Shown in pieces: positions 1-10,005 of a DNA stretch of 64,000 nucleotides. Below the pieces are notes generated by a model. It saw nothing but the letters and a program-made list of their open reading frames with translations. It was not told the origin of the DNA and did no database searches. Source of the DNA: Galaxea fascicularis (lineage: Eukaryota > Cnidaria > Anthozoa > Scleractinia > Euphylliidae); the NCBI GenBank assembly GCA_948470475.1, contig OX419335.1, positions 14,734,740-14,798,739 on the forward strand, in the 5' to 3' direction. The position numbers and the translations under genes were made by a program. Numbering within the stretch: position 1 is the stretch's first letter; each line of letters begins with the position of its first letter.

Positions 1-285
1 AGGGATTAATGTGTTTGAAAATAGAAACGGTGTGTTTTTCTATCTTGACTAATTTTAAGTTTTTGTTCTGTGATGGGTACCCAGAATAATCTATCGCTTT
101 TGTCAACTCTCGGGCACTCTGTTGTCATTGTATTTCGTAGCTTGTGTATCGGCGTGTCCACTATTGAACTGTAGCTTTTTTTGTTATGTGATAAGGCTTA
201 AGAGAAAGATGAAGTCTCTCTCCGTATAGTACTGCGGCCTTAAGAAAGAGCTTTTTTGCAATGTTTAAATACAGCTTTTAATACT

Positions 286-603
286 CTAGATAACTACATA
301 AACGTTAATCCTACAATAACCGGTCAGATAAATCAGCAACAAACCACACGAATCAGCGAACCCAAAAACGACTAAAATATGGATGAAACAACTGAGCAAA
401 CTAACGGCTAGAGAACCGACGACTACAACAATGTAGGACCGAACAACCAAGCCATTAGGTGGCCGAACAAATAAAAGACCGAAAAAGACAATGCACAATG
501 CACCGACAATGAATGACAGCCAAACAATTGTTTGCATCCCGCCCACCATGTTTTTTTGTTTTTTTCTCGAGGGAGGTCTACCGGAAATTTGTCTCCTGTC
601 CAC
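286..603 (-). CDS. Possible small multi-pass membrane protein, uncharacterised
   Basis: A 105-codon open frame starting at an ATG. The N-terminus is basic (RKKQK), followed by two long hydrophobic segments at about residues 24-46 and 57-83 and a shorter one at about 86-96. The last segments include a run of valines (YIVVVVG). This pattern would fit a small membrane protein with its basic N-terminus in the cytosol. I do not recognise a family. No splice sites or neighbours support it, and an AT-rich stretch can give a hydrophobic frame by chance. It may also be one exon of a longer gene. Confidence 0.25.
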   Translation of the reverse strand: MDRRQISGRPPSRKKQKNMVGGMQTIVWLSFIVGALCIVFFGLLFVRPPNGLVVRSYIVVVVGSLAVSLLSCFIHILVVFGFADSCGLLLIYLTGYCRINVYVVI

Positions 604-1187
604 ACGTCCGCACTAGTTTCTAAAAATAGAGTTTTTGAAATTAAGATATCCCAAAGACTATACCGGGAGACTCCCTCTCTGTATCATTATGGCTCTTGAC
701 GCTAAACAGTCAACCCCACTGTCACCCTCATCGTAGACAGATGGATTCACTGTTTGAGAAAACCATTTAACGCACGAACACCTATCTATTTCTATTGAGA
801 CAGTATCATTTCTAAATCATTTATTCCATTTCGTAAACCATCACTAAACCATTTGTGTTTGGTCTGTGCCGTTTGATATTCTTAGATTTTTGGCGTTGAC
901 AGCCGCACATAGACCATCGAAGCACGTATCGGAGCTTAAAAGCCTAAGGTTTTTCAAAATTGTGCTAGAATCATGTCCTCCCCATTCCTGGAGACGGTGT
1001 TAAGCTGCGATAACTGGGATAATCCCAATTTGACTTCATTCCCGAAGTAGAAATGGAGTAGAATCGGCAAAAACCATGTCTTGTATGCCCTTACAGTCAG
1101 AATTCTTGAACTTCAAACAGAGCAGCTGATCTTCCGTTCCCGGGTTGACGTCACAGAAGCCGCTGAACCCATTCTCCCTATAAGGCC
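604..1187. other. Intergenic, nothing recognised
   Basis: No coding exon, RNA gene or clear repeat was seen here. It ends where an inverted-repeat element begins. Confidence 0.5.
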
Positions 1188-1220
1188 TGATTCACACTTG
1201 TGACATAACGACATAACAAC

Positions 1221-2266
1221 ATACAGCTATTTCAAAAAACGTTGTCAAAAGAAAAGCAAACGTCCCAAAGCCAAGAACGCAAGGTAGTATGGGTAGTTTC
1301 AAATTGGTCTTCATTGCTGCAGTTAAAGTTTAATTTGCGACAACCAGCATGACTTCAACTTCCACCGTAAACATTTGTCTACGTGTAAGAGAAAAACAAG
1401 AACAGCTCACAGTCATATTTCCTTCGAGAAGTGCCACTTTTGACAGTGTTAGAGGCCTTAGGGTATTTGTTGGAAAAATACAGAGGAGAGCTTTTCCCGG
1501 CAGCAGATACCTCTTTCCGTCTTGGATACTTTGGTGATGGAAACAATATAACTAATTATGCGTATCGATCCAATATTTATTTGACTCAAATTAAAAGCCC
1601 TATTTTGCTCTGTCAGAGGAGACTCAGGCACACCTGTAATTGAGGACGTTGAGGAAGAGTCCACAAGTTTTAATGCACGCCTGTCAATGCTGCGGGAAAA
1701 ACACAGCCAATTTCCTGAGTTCAAGCTATAATGCTGGGCCAGAATGTTGGTCAGGAAAACTGAGGAAAAAATTTCCCGCGCGCCATGTAAGTCATTTTGT
1801 CATGGTAACTGATGAATAGGCATCACTCGGCATGACAAAAACAATCATTTTCTGATGTTAATCAGGTATCAATTTTGAATTAAATTTATATCGAGAATTT
1901 TGTGGAACATTGTGTGTAATCTGTTCTTACTTCAAGTTGCTGCCATTTTGTCTTCCTAATGAGCATACAAACCACGTGCTGCACGTGCATTTGCCGTGAG
2001 TGATTTGCATTTGGTAAATTACTCCCTTCCTTTGCAAAAATATATAAAGAACAGTAATGACTGAAAAAACCTTGAGAATTCCAGCGACCAACCATTTTCT
2101 CTTCTTATCCTTCACCTGATCTGACGGACATGGCACGCGCCACCGAAGATCTTTGCTAATGGTGCGGGCATTGTTGGCTAGTCTTAAAAATTCCCACATT
2201 ACCTTGCGGTCTTGGCTTATGGGCTTTTTGCTTTTCTTTTGACAACGTTTTTTGAAATAGCTGTAT
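1221..2266. mobile_element. Non-autonomous DNA transposon with about 75-bp inverted repeats
   Basis: The left arm (about 1221-1297) and the right arm (about 2190-2266) are near-perfect reverse complements. Both contain ATACAGCTATTTCAAAAAAC and GTTGTCAAAAGAAAAGC, followed by a match through the GCCAAGA.CGCAAGGTA region. The interior of about 900 bp has only short open frames and no recognisable transposase, so the element would need enzymes from elsewhere. Bases 1188-1220 may be the true left tip (GGCCTGATTCACACTTGTGA), but no counterpart is visible on the right, which therefore may be truncated. The superfamily was not determined. Confidence 0.72.
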
Positions 2267-2538
2267 TCATAATGATATAAAGAAAAGATCAGTTTTATTC
2301 TTATGTCGAAATGTTCATGTTATTATCATTAGCTGAGCTTCGGGCACCATTGATAAGAAAATATGGTAACCCATCGATCCGAGAAATTTTGGTTATAACG
2401 TCATCGTACGATCATCTGTACGTACGCGCGTACATACGTCCTTACGTCCACCCCTCTATATCAGCCAGAGTTAAATGTGACACTCCAGTTAACCCTTTCG
2501 TGTGCAAGCGCGCATATACAGTAAACGAGCTGTCATCT

Positions 2539-2685
2539 GGCCCCGGTTGTTCAAACGTTGGATAGTGCTATCCACCGGATAAATCACTATCCAGCGGATA
2601 AGTATTGGGAAAGCTAATTACACTATCCGCTGGATAGATATTTATCCGGTGGATAGTGCTATCCAGCCTTTGAACAACCGGGGCC
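2539..2685. mobile_element. Palindromic MITE, about 147 bp
   Basis: The whole element is a long inverted repeat. Its ends are GGCCCCGGTTGTTCAAACG and the complement. Inside each arm the motif GGATAGTGCTATCCACCGGAT and a second TATCCAGCGGATA block repeat and pair with the other arm, leaving only a short central loop. As RNA or single-stranded DNA it would fold into one hairpin of about 65 bp. There is no coding capacity. A target-site duplication is not clear. Confidence 0.85.
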
Positions 2686-4195
2686 TGGACTACTGGATTG
2701 TGTTTGGACAGATCATTTGCCCATACACACAGTTCTCAATTTTTGTGGCGGGAAATTGCATGGCCAACTATCGGCCAACTGCGTTGTAGAAAAGGCAAGG
2801 GAAATTTTGAAGAGTGTTAAAAAACAAAGTCAGTTTTGTCTATTCGTTGCGGAGTATTAGTGACAAACAGCAGGAGAGACAACAAGAGAGGGCACGAGCT
2901 AACGAGTTTAAGTTTTTGGTTTACGGGTCTTCGAGAGAAAAGATCGTGTGGTCTTGCAAGGTTTTAATCATACAGACGCTGTCGTCGGACGTTGCTGTGT
3001 ATTAAACTGGACGGTTTTGCCGCTAAAAATCCTTAATTGAAGAAGCTTTCTTGGTAGACATGAGAAGTAATAGTTTTGGGTGAAATGACGGCTTCTGCTT
3101 AAGCTTAGCGTTCGGAGTTATTGTTGACAAACTCAAGTCCGCAGGTTAGTACTCCTGTTTTGTCTTTTAAGTCTTAAGCTTATATGGACATTTATGCCAA
3201 GATAATTGATTAGCGATTTGCCTCGGTTACTAAGAGTTATCTTTGTTATTTGTCTTTTTTTTCAATTTCTACAAGAAACGCCAAAGAGAAATTCGCATCG
3301 AAAACATTTGGAAAAAACACGGCGGCATTTTTGAGTCGAAACCAATTTCAGATGAATGCGTTTTCACAACATTTCATTTTGGATCCTAATACTCTTCGTT
3401 GTTTCCTGCTGTCACTCATTTTAGGCACAAAATTGGTTGAAGAAAAGCCAAGCGAAGTTCGGACGGTTTATATCCTCGGCTCCGCTTTGTTAGTAACAAG
3501 AACCGGACTTGACATTTGGAAAACTCTCGCAAAGAGCAACCCAGAAGTAAACACGATTTTTAAAAGCTGCAGCATTCGAAATGCCAGCAAAATGTTGTAC
3601 CTCACAGCAATTCTCGTTGTTAGTTAAAACGTCGCAGACTTAACTGCAGTAAAGACTTTAATTCAATGTTTACGGCTGACAAATGTTTTTCTGAAATCCT
3701 TTTTTTGTTGTTGTTGTTGTTACCGATCAGATGTTATCATAACAGTGATGTCAAAAATAATACCGCCCACGTCTTGTAGTCAACGTTTGTAGTTTGCAAT
3801 ATTTGTGATTGATCGAAGTCAAGAATAGAACCATTCTCAACCATTTGCAGTTGGTGACCTGAGTTGATTCATGGTTTATCGTGCCGCAGTCACTTTTCTC
3901 AACGAATAGTTAAAGCGCTACTACGATCAAATAATCGAATACCTTCCCTTTTCGTTCGATTGATAGTTAATACCGTAAAGTACAAGATCCTCAAATAATA
4001 TCCTCATACGATGAAGGAAAGTGGATTTTTTTGCGCTCAAAATCCATAAATTTTGGTCCGCCATTGAACAGCCATGTTCCTGCGGCCTGGCTACCAAAGG
4101 TTGAGGGCGAGTCACGTGGAAAAACCAAGTGACATCATTTTCTCAAGTCGCAGCACCACATGACTAATTAACCTACTTGTTACCAACTTTATATA
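2686..4195. other. Intergenic, one weak open frame
   Basis: The only sizeable frame is 3250-3627 (+), 125 codons. It has one hydrophobic patch (CFLLSLILG) and no domain I recognise. No flanking splice sites, poly(A) signal or homology support it, so it is not called as a gene. A short (GTT)n run lies at about 3705-3720. Confidence 0.35.
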
Positions 4196-4249
4196 AAGTC
4201 ACCCAAGTAGTAATATGCGTTAACGTAGGGCCTGTCGCGCGACCCCCTG

Positions 4250-4277
4250 ATTTGCATAAATTAGCATATATGCAAAT
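4250..4277. promoter_or_regulatory. Inverted pair of octamer-like motifs
   Basis: ATTTGCAT and ATGCAAAT lie 12 bp apart as an inverted pair at the AT-to-GC transition that marks the left edge of the Polinton-like block. The octamer is a known POU-factor site. Function here is only an inference. Confidence 0.2.
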
Positions 4278-4378
4278 GAGGTGTGTTTTGGAAAACTCGC
4301 CATACGCGAAGAGAAAGAAGGACACACAAACGGATGAACGTTTTTCAAACATGGTTTAATGAACATGTTTTACTTGCG

Positions 4379-4475
4379 CCTGGCACGCTGGCGGTCGCGG
4401 CGGAGACTTGCACCAGGTACGCTGGCGGTCGGCGGATACTTGGGCCTGATACGCGTGTGGTCGGTGGGGATAAGG
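4379..4475. repeat. Degenerate GC-rich direct repeats
   Basis: Two to three imperfect units of about 45 bp share CGCTGGCGGTCG followed by GGCGGA.ACTTG. They lie just inside the left edge of the Polinton-like block. Confidence 0.55.
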
Positions 4476-4534
4476 TCAATATGAGCCCGCGATGTCACAA
4501 CTATATCCGGTCAGCGGTATCCCACCGCTAAGTC

Positions 4535-4855
4535 GCTAAGTCGTCACGAAGTGTCCCCCTCTGAGAAATAGGGGCCTGCGAGGTTATTTCCACATGGAGT
4601 CAGTAGCATAACACCTCAACCCAGGGGGTGGTTTCGATGAATCATGTAAGAGGTCACGAAGCGTCCCCACCTGAGAAAGAGAAGCCCGCTAGGCTATTTC
4701 CACTTAAAGTTAGTGGTATTTCACCCCACCCAGGGAGGTGGTGTCGGTGCATCATGTAAGAAGTCACGAAGTGTCCCTCTCTAAGAAATAGGGGTCTGCG
4801 AGGTTATTTCCACTTGGGGTCCGTAGCATTCCACCTTCACATGTTGAAGGTACGT
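4535..4855. repeat. Tandem repeat, about three units of 110 bp
   Basis: GTCACGAAG.GTCCC begins at 4543, 4653 and 4763, an exact 110-bp spacing. The units share GAGAAA, then GAGGTTATTTCCAC or a close variant, and an ACCC.GG.GGTGG segment. The array lies in the non-coding left end of the Polinton-like block and may be a terminal or regulatory repeat of it. No matching array was seen at the right end. Confidence 0.85.
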
Positions 4856-5617
4856 TAGGGAACTATTTGGTTGCTGGGCCGGTGGTGCCGTCTACCAGAC
4901 GAGATGCTTGGGGGTGACAGACATTTCTACCCTTACAGGAGACAAGGAAACGAAGAGACGAAAACGAAATGGGATGCAAATCGACCTAGTTTACGAAAAA
5001 CGGGAACGTGGGGGTCAGACTCGAGTGGCCTACCCATCCCTTATGAAAAGGGAAGGTGGGGGCCTCCCATCCATCCCCCAAGGTAGAGTCGGACGGGTTT
5101 GAAAGTATTTGTACGCGATCCACGTGAATGCAAGCCAAATCCTTCTCCCATCCCAGTTGGCCTCGCAGCCATTGCACGAAGTGATGGCATTCTGCCCTGG
5201 GGCAGTGTCGATGAAGGGGGGTCCTCGTGGTGTCCGCAGTTGGCGACCGTGCGTGGACGGGGCATGTCGTCGAATTTGGGGCACGGCAGGTCTTCAAAAT
5301 CCAGGTGGGGGATGCCCAAGTCTTGCAAGCAGGTCTTTTCCCGCGGAGCCCCCTTTGAAGGCCACGACGGGTTTGTCTGGGGTGTTGTGTCGGACATTAG
5401 AGGCGGGCCAGATCGGTTTTGAGCTGACTTTGAGGTCGGGCCTCTTTCTCCGGCGAAGGGTAAAAGGGGAGGCCCGTGCTGGACGCTGCATCGTAACCAG
5501 TTATTGCGAACAATGGCAAATAGTTTTTGAAAGAGAAAATAAACACGTTGTAGATGGTTTGAAAAAAGAACCTTTTATTTTAACCTTTCAACCTGGTCTT
5601 TTAAAAAACACAGTGTT

Positions 5618-5977
5618 TCAAACATTCAACTTGACTTTGGTTTGCATGATTTTCTTGACGATCCTTTCCGTGAGGGTCCGCTTGCCCGGCAATCCCTCGA
5701 TGACCTTGATCATGCGATGATCGGCGGCGTGCTTGTCCCTCAAAGTCTTGGCCTTGTCGTAGTCGATGTCGTGTTGTTTGGCAATCTTGTCCAACCGGTT
5801 GATGCCCGGGTCCCTACGTTTCAAACGTTTCTTCAAATGCGTGTCGGGGCCCATGTACTGATAGCCCGGCCAATGAAATTCCAGGCCCGTTTTGCCCAAC
5901 CATTTTTGCACGTCCACCCCGCGGCCGCCCTGAGAAGCAGAGGGCTTCTTGCATCGTCGCTTACTCGTCCTCTTCAT
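5618..5977 (-). CDS. Phospholipase A2-like capsid-associated protein
   Basis: This 119-codon frame is open from ATG to stop. Residues 1-12 are very basic (KRTSKRRCKK). At about residues 40-80 lies the signature of the small PLA2-like domain found in parvovirus VP1 and in Polinton/adintovirus proteins: a calcium-loop-like YMGPDT and the catalytic helix motif QHDIDYD. Known members hydrolyse phospholipids to let particles leave endosomes. In the calcium loop the usual second glycine is Asp (GPD for GPG), which could weaken calcium binding. The ATG overlaps the last 17 bases of the upstream frame, fitting compact viral organisation. It is the only clearly recognisable gene of the element that is unbroken. 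Confidence 0.75.
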   Translation of the reverse strand: MKRTSKRRCKKPSASQGGRGVDVQKWLGKTGLEFHWPGYQYMGPDTHLKKRLKRRDPGINRLDKIAKQHDIDYDKAKTLRDKHAADHRMIKVIEGLPGKRTLTERIVKKIMQTKVKLNV

Positions 5978-6601
5978 CGTACTCCTCTTTATCGAGTCGG
6001 CGTCGCGTGCGCTTTCCTTGCTCCCAATCTTCCCACCCTGGTTGGGTTCGCAACCGTCTCACTGCCAAGGGTGTTTTCGACTTTTCCTCCATGGCCTGTC
6101 GCCTTTTATCCATGGGCCTGGCGACAGCCCCCCATAAATCGTCCTCACCCGCGGCGCTTGGACGCTCGATCTTGGGGGTCTTCTTTAATCTTCGTTTACC
6201 CCGTTAGAGGTCCCCGCATCAAAGGGGGTCCTCCGTGTAGGCTCTTCCTCCTCCTTTTTTACCTCAACCCAAGGAGGGGGTGGGAGGGGCCAGTCCTCGT
6301 CTTCTTGTTCTTTTGCCACTTTCTTTTTGAACAACCGTTTGTGTTTCCTTGGCATTTTGGGTTTCACGTCCGTACCTATGGCCTTGCTCACCGTTGTCTT
6401 GGCAGGGGTCCCACCTTCAACAACTTTTCGTCTTTGGCCGCCAAGGTGGCCGCATGGGTTAACAGATGGCTCTGCAACAAACCGGCGTTGTGGTTGGGTG
6501 CGATCAACATTTCTTCCATGACGAGACGGTGATGCGACCGTCACACGTGCTTCACCGACAGGGGTCGCACAGTTGGCGTTGTCTGAGTTCACAACACTCA
6601 T
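5961..6601 (-). pseudogene. Charged structural-type protein, frameshifted, unassigned
   Basis: Two open stretches on this strand appear to be one gene. The first (6601 to about 6185) starts MSVVNSDNAN and carries a basic patch (PRKHKRLFKKK) and an acidic tail (VKKEEEEP). The second continues in another frame to a stop at 5961, is rich in Arg, Lys, Asp and Glu, and ends EEYDEEDE. The break lies at about 6190. Its last 17 bases overlap the ATG of the PLA2-like gene. I recognise no domain. Its place next to PLA2 in a capsid-gene block suggests a virion or core protein, but that is inference. Confidence 0.4.
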
Positions 6602-6612
6602 GTTGCCACCTC

Positions 6613-7137
6613 TTATACCCTTGGTTCTTTTCGGCCAGACGTTCGAAGGCTCGACTGTTTCCTTCCTTGGTCGCGTTTGCTACAAGGCCACAAGAGCTCT
6701 AATCGTTGGAGACATCGACACACCGCTTGCAGTCCCCGCCATAAGCCACTACCTGTCCGTCGGAGCAAAAGAGCGCGTCGTCGGGTCACCGAATTTATCC
6801 GCTTGGCCAACTCGCGCAAGACCTTTTTATGCCTTTTCAACGGGCCACGACGTCGAGGGTTACCCCTGGCATACCCTTTCAACGTGTTCTACACCAATAT
6901 GCTGATGGCATTGATCTGATCGGCGTTGGCGTGCCGTAGGAGATCGCGGCGGTATTGCGCGCGGGCATCTCGAAACAGACTTTCCAAAAATGGCAATTGA
7001 CGTCTAAGACGTTTCATCTCGAAGGGAACCCTCTGCGTCGACCAGGGTTCACGGAGGGCTTCTTTGGGGGACACATGAGGCAACAAGAGCTGGCTTTTTT
7101 GGCGATGACACCTTGCGATCGAGCATATTGGAGCCAC
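6613..7137 (-). pseudogene. Small basic protein of the Polinton-like element, frameshifted
   Basis: The frame from 7137 ends with RRDLLRHANADQINAISILV at 6889. The next frame, from 6882, opens with basic residues (RRRGPLKRHKKVLRELAKR). Together they resemble a short lysine/arginine-rich protein I associate with cnidarian Polinton-like elements, interrupted by a frameshift at about 6885-6890. Role unknown; a nucleic-acid-binding core protein would fit the charge. Confidence 0.35.
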
Positions 7138-7800
7138 GATTGTTTGCCCCTCTCGCTTTGTGAGCCTACCAGGCTGCTCTCATTCTGTCGTATTGCCTTT
7201 TCACCTTCATCGTGTGCGTGTTTTTTGACGGCACGAATCATGTCGCGCGTGATCTCATAGGCTCTTTTGGGATCCACCACCAAGGCATCTTGCCCCCTTG
7301 CTGAGTGGAGGGTCGTCTCCACGACATGTCGAGGTGGTTTTCTTCTTCTTCTTCGTCGCACGTTTGGCCATGGTCTGAGATTTCGAGGACAGTATTCTTC
7401 TCTTTTATCTCGTCCACGAAAAGGTGGAACCGTCGGGGTGTCGCACCAACCCAGAACTGCGTCGTTTCATGGCAGCACGCTCTACTCTTCCTGCATTGTA
7501 CCGCTGTTTGGTGGCGGCCTCTAGGGGTTTTTTGCCCCATACCCTGCGGCACCACTGACGGTTCCTAAAGCTGCGGCTTTGCCCGCTGCGATGGCTGCAG
7601 GCATGCTCGCTTGTTGAGTCACCCCTCGTAGGCAGTGCGTTCTCCTTTATGACGGACGGCGGGGCTTGGCAAAGGTGCGCGTGTACCCTTCGTCCGAAAA
7701 GACCCGGTAGGTATCGTCGGAGGCAGGATGCAGGTCCAAGAAGACGCATCAAAAAGGTCGAGCAGTGACGGTTTGGTACACCTCCAACACGTTTCACCAA
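7014..7800 (-). pseudogene. Unassigned coding remains between core protein and ATPase
   Basis: Overlapping minus-strand frames (7800-7405, 7555-7238, 7361-7014) share short plausible stretches such as FVDEIKEKNTVLEISDHGQT and YEITRDMIRAVKKHAHDEGE, but no single frame stays open. This pattern fits one protein broken by two or more frameshifts. No domain recognised. Confidence 0.3.
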
Positions 7801-8301
7801 TGATTGGGAAAGGCCTGTCGTATGACGTTGGTAAAACCCAACTGATCTCGAGGATTTTTGAAGGCCATGATGTAATGCGCATTGCGCGAAATGGTCTTAG
7901 CGTACTTGCCCGGAGAAACATGTCCTGACACAGGTACACCACCGTGATGTTGCGATGGTGCGAGTCTTTGGTGAACAGATCCAGCACGCGCTTGTCGTTG
8001 CCCCCTTCGTCCATCAGATCTTCTAGGACCTACAGCAGTCCTTTCGTGCGACCGAACCAACGTTGTAATGCACCACTTTTGGATATGCCTTCGTGAAAGT
8101 GCACCCCCATGTCACCCAAGGGTTCAAACCCCTCTTGCCACACCCCGTAACAATAGTGCACGTTGGACACCACGTCACGAAAGTACTGACGGGGGGGCCT
8201 TTAAACACGCGACTGACAAACACCGTTTTCCTGCATCCCGAGGGTCCCAAGACTAACAGGCTACTCGGTGTAAGAATCATCTTTTTTTTGTTCAACTCCA
8301 C
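7619..8301 (-). pseudogene. A32/FtsK-HerA-type genome-packaging ATPase, broken
   Basis: From 8301 the frame begins with lysines and SLLVLGPSGCRKTVF, a Walker A (P-loop) region after a hydrophobic strand, as in the DNA-packaging ATPases of Polintons and related viruses. The loop should read G-K-T but here is R-K-T, a change expected to harm ATP binding. About 270 bases on, MDEGGND (near 8014) is a Walker B-type segment, followed by HHRNITVVYLCQDMF, typical of the sensor strand. At least two frame changes separate the pieces (about 8025 and 7900), so it cannot make a full enzyme. The family pumps DNA into the capsid. Confidence 0.7.
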
Positions 8302-8317
8302 AGTAAGTCGTCGATTT

Positions 8318-8536
8318 TTATACCGCCGCTTTCAGGCGTCTGAGCATGGAATTTAACGTCAGACGCCATGTGAGAGGCACCTTTTGCGTCTTCAAGGTCT
8401 TGGGGAGCTTACGAAAGACCTCGGCCAACGTCACGGTGTCTTTGACCATCTTGATCTTTTTCTTTTTGCTCCGGATGCGTTTAGGTGGGCCTGGTTTGGG
8501 ACCGTATTGTTGCTGCAACCGTTGCATCATACCCAT
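8318..8536 (-). CDS. Small basic protein, unassigned
   Basis: An ATG-to-stop frame of 72 codons, with RIRSKKKKIKMVKD near residues 21-34 and then TVTLAEVFRKLPKTLKTQ. It lies 17 bp upstream of the ATPase on the same strand. I recognise no family. Intact length and spacing support a real small gene of the Polinton-like element, but chance cannot be excluded. Confidence 0.35.
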   Translation of the reverse strand: MGMMQRLQQQYGPKPGPPKRIRSKKKKIKMVKDTVTLAEVFRKLPKTLKTQKVPLTWRLTLNSMLRRLKAAV

Positions 8537-8714
8537 TCACGTGACTGGGTAAGGGACCCCTGAGGTAAGTCGCGGGGGTACGAACCCCGTCACCGGTTGC
8601 AAGTCAAGGTGTCGTTGGGCGATACTGATACGGTTTCCCTAAGAGAGCGCCCCCTTTTATATAGACAAAGGACCACACAGCCCCGCTTTGTTATGTTTTA
8701 TTAAGAAAGACCTC

Positions 8715-9303
8715 GTTGTTAATACACAGTATCGTAGTATTGGCCTTCCGGGATCCCCGTCATCGTCATGAGCATGTCCATCAGACGCACGGGGACGTGG
8801 TTGCTCTGGCGAATGAGCCCCGTCAAACGATACCACGCCAAATCACGTCGCACCAACCGCTTGAACCAGGCAGCCGCGCGAGCGTCGCTCCTTACGAAAT
8901 CCTAACGACTAAAAAACTTTTGAAACGTCTGCAACGTGACCCCCAGACTGCAGTGCACCAAAAAAAAGAGGGCATAGGCACCGCATGTGTTGCTGTCGAT
9001 GGCTTGCAAAGGTGACACTGCATTGCTTGATCATGGTGAGGCACAAATTCTGAGCGGGGAAAAGATTGTCCACGGCTGCGACGTTGTTGCCATCGTGTTG
9101 GTTCATTTGAAATTCCATTTTCGAGTCACGTCCACGTACTCGTTGACACCCGACATGACAAATTGCATGGGTTGAATGCCCCCACCGTCCGCTTTCACCA
9201 ACACTATGCGATACTTCTCATAGGAAGTATCCGTCGGGGGTACGTCGAAGATTTGCATTGTGGGATGCCAGGTGGTGGCGGAAGGTGTCGCCCCCTCTCC
9301 CAT
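8715..9303 (-). pseudogene. Probable major capsid protein, fragments
   Basis: The frame from 9303 has QIFDVPPTDTSYEKYRIV, then FVMSGVNEYVDVTRKWNFK and DGNNVAAVDNLF. This layout (interaction segment, short strand, 'GxxEYxDVxxT'-like strand, then a loop and 'PxNL'-like helix) matches the N-terminus of double-jelly-roll capsid proteins of Polinton/adintovirus-like elements as I know them. The middle of a normal-length capsid protein is missing. Coding resumes in other frames to a C-terminus ending GQYYDTVY and a stop at about 8717. The copy is truncated by an internal deletion plus frameshifts. Identity rests on pattern only. Confidence 0.45.
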
Positions 9304-9473
9304 CGTGCCACCGGCGTCCTTGTCGCCTCTGACGTGTACGCTTGCTTGCGCATTTCTTTTATATACGCGCGTGTCCAGGAAAGCACCATGTCAGGAGCCC
9401 CCGGCCAAATCCGTCCCCCGACTTGATGCGTCACGCCTTTCAGACCGTGCCGTTGAAGGCCCCTCGAGGGCAT

Positions 9474-9757
9474 GGGTAATGTAATGTAATGTAATGTAAT
9501 TTGTTTACCCACGGAACACCAAAGAGCTCAAGAGAACTCGTTCAAACATGTCCGTGCATTCCACATCGAATTGGAATTTGGAAATGTTGATTTTTGGGGA
9601 GAGGGAAAAACCGGAGTATCCGGAGAAAAACCTCTCCGAGGAGAGAAGAGAACCAACAACAAACTCAACCCACATATGGCGCCAAGGCCGGGAATCCAAC
9701 CCGAGCCACATTGGTGGGAGGTGAGTACTCTCACCACTGCGCCATCCTTGCTCCCAT
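9474..9757 (-). mobile_element. tRNA-derived SINE inserted in the Polinton-like element
   Basis: Read on the minus strand it starts GAGCAAGGATGGCGCAGTGG with a Pol III A-box-like TGGCGCAGTGGTGAG and a B-box-like GGTTGGATTCC. The body includes a CTCCGGATACTCCGGTTTTTC segment and the 3' end is a (TTACA)n tail (9477-9500). The head recurs at 63443 and the body segment at 54135, so this is a dispersed family. It separates capsid-like coding (8.7-9.3 kb) from the small core protein (9.79 kb). Confidence 0.75.
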
Positions 9758-9786
9758 GTGTCATGACGATGATCGCGTCACCAACT

Positions 9787-10005
9787 TCAGGGTCCCAATA
9801 TATCGTGCGCACTGTGCTTGACGCGTTTAGTCACTCTGTCTAGGACTTCGTCAGCTTTGCGTTTCAAGGCCCTCTTCACGTGTTTTTGTACCTTTCTGGA
9901 GACGGCTTGGCCACCCCTTTCGAGCACGGGTCCCACAAACCGACTAAAGAGCCCTGAACCGTCTTGCGACGTAGGGGTGTACCTTGTCAGACTGCCTCCT
10001 TGCAT
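9787..10005 (-). CDS. Small capsid/core protein of the Polinton-like element
   Basis: A 72-codon frame starting MQGGSLTRYTPTSQDGSG and continuing with a basic amphipathic part (KVQKHVKRALKRKADEVLDR). The 'GG.L..YTPTSQ.GSG' start is one I associate with a minor virion protein of Polinton-like elements, usually longer. Here the frame stops just 30 bp from the SINE at 9757, so its C-terminus may be truncated. Its 5' end overlaps the end of the integrase region. Confidence 0.42.
   Translation of the reverse strand: MQGGSLTRYTPTSQDGSGLFSRFVGPVLERGGQAVSRKVQKHVKRALKRKADEVLDRVTKRVKHSAHDILGP

Noticed and set aside
3250..3627. 125-codon gene
   Set aside because: No domain, splice sites or regulatory signals; length is compatible with chance.
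5109..5720. 203-codon plus-strand frame
   Set aside because: GC-rich region with open frames on several phases of both strands and no recognisable motif in this one.
5642..6532. 296-codon plus-strand frame
   Set aside because: It is the antisense shadow of the PLA2-like gene and its upstream neighbour in a GC-rich block; its residue order is not protein-like.
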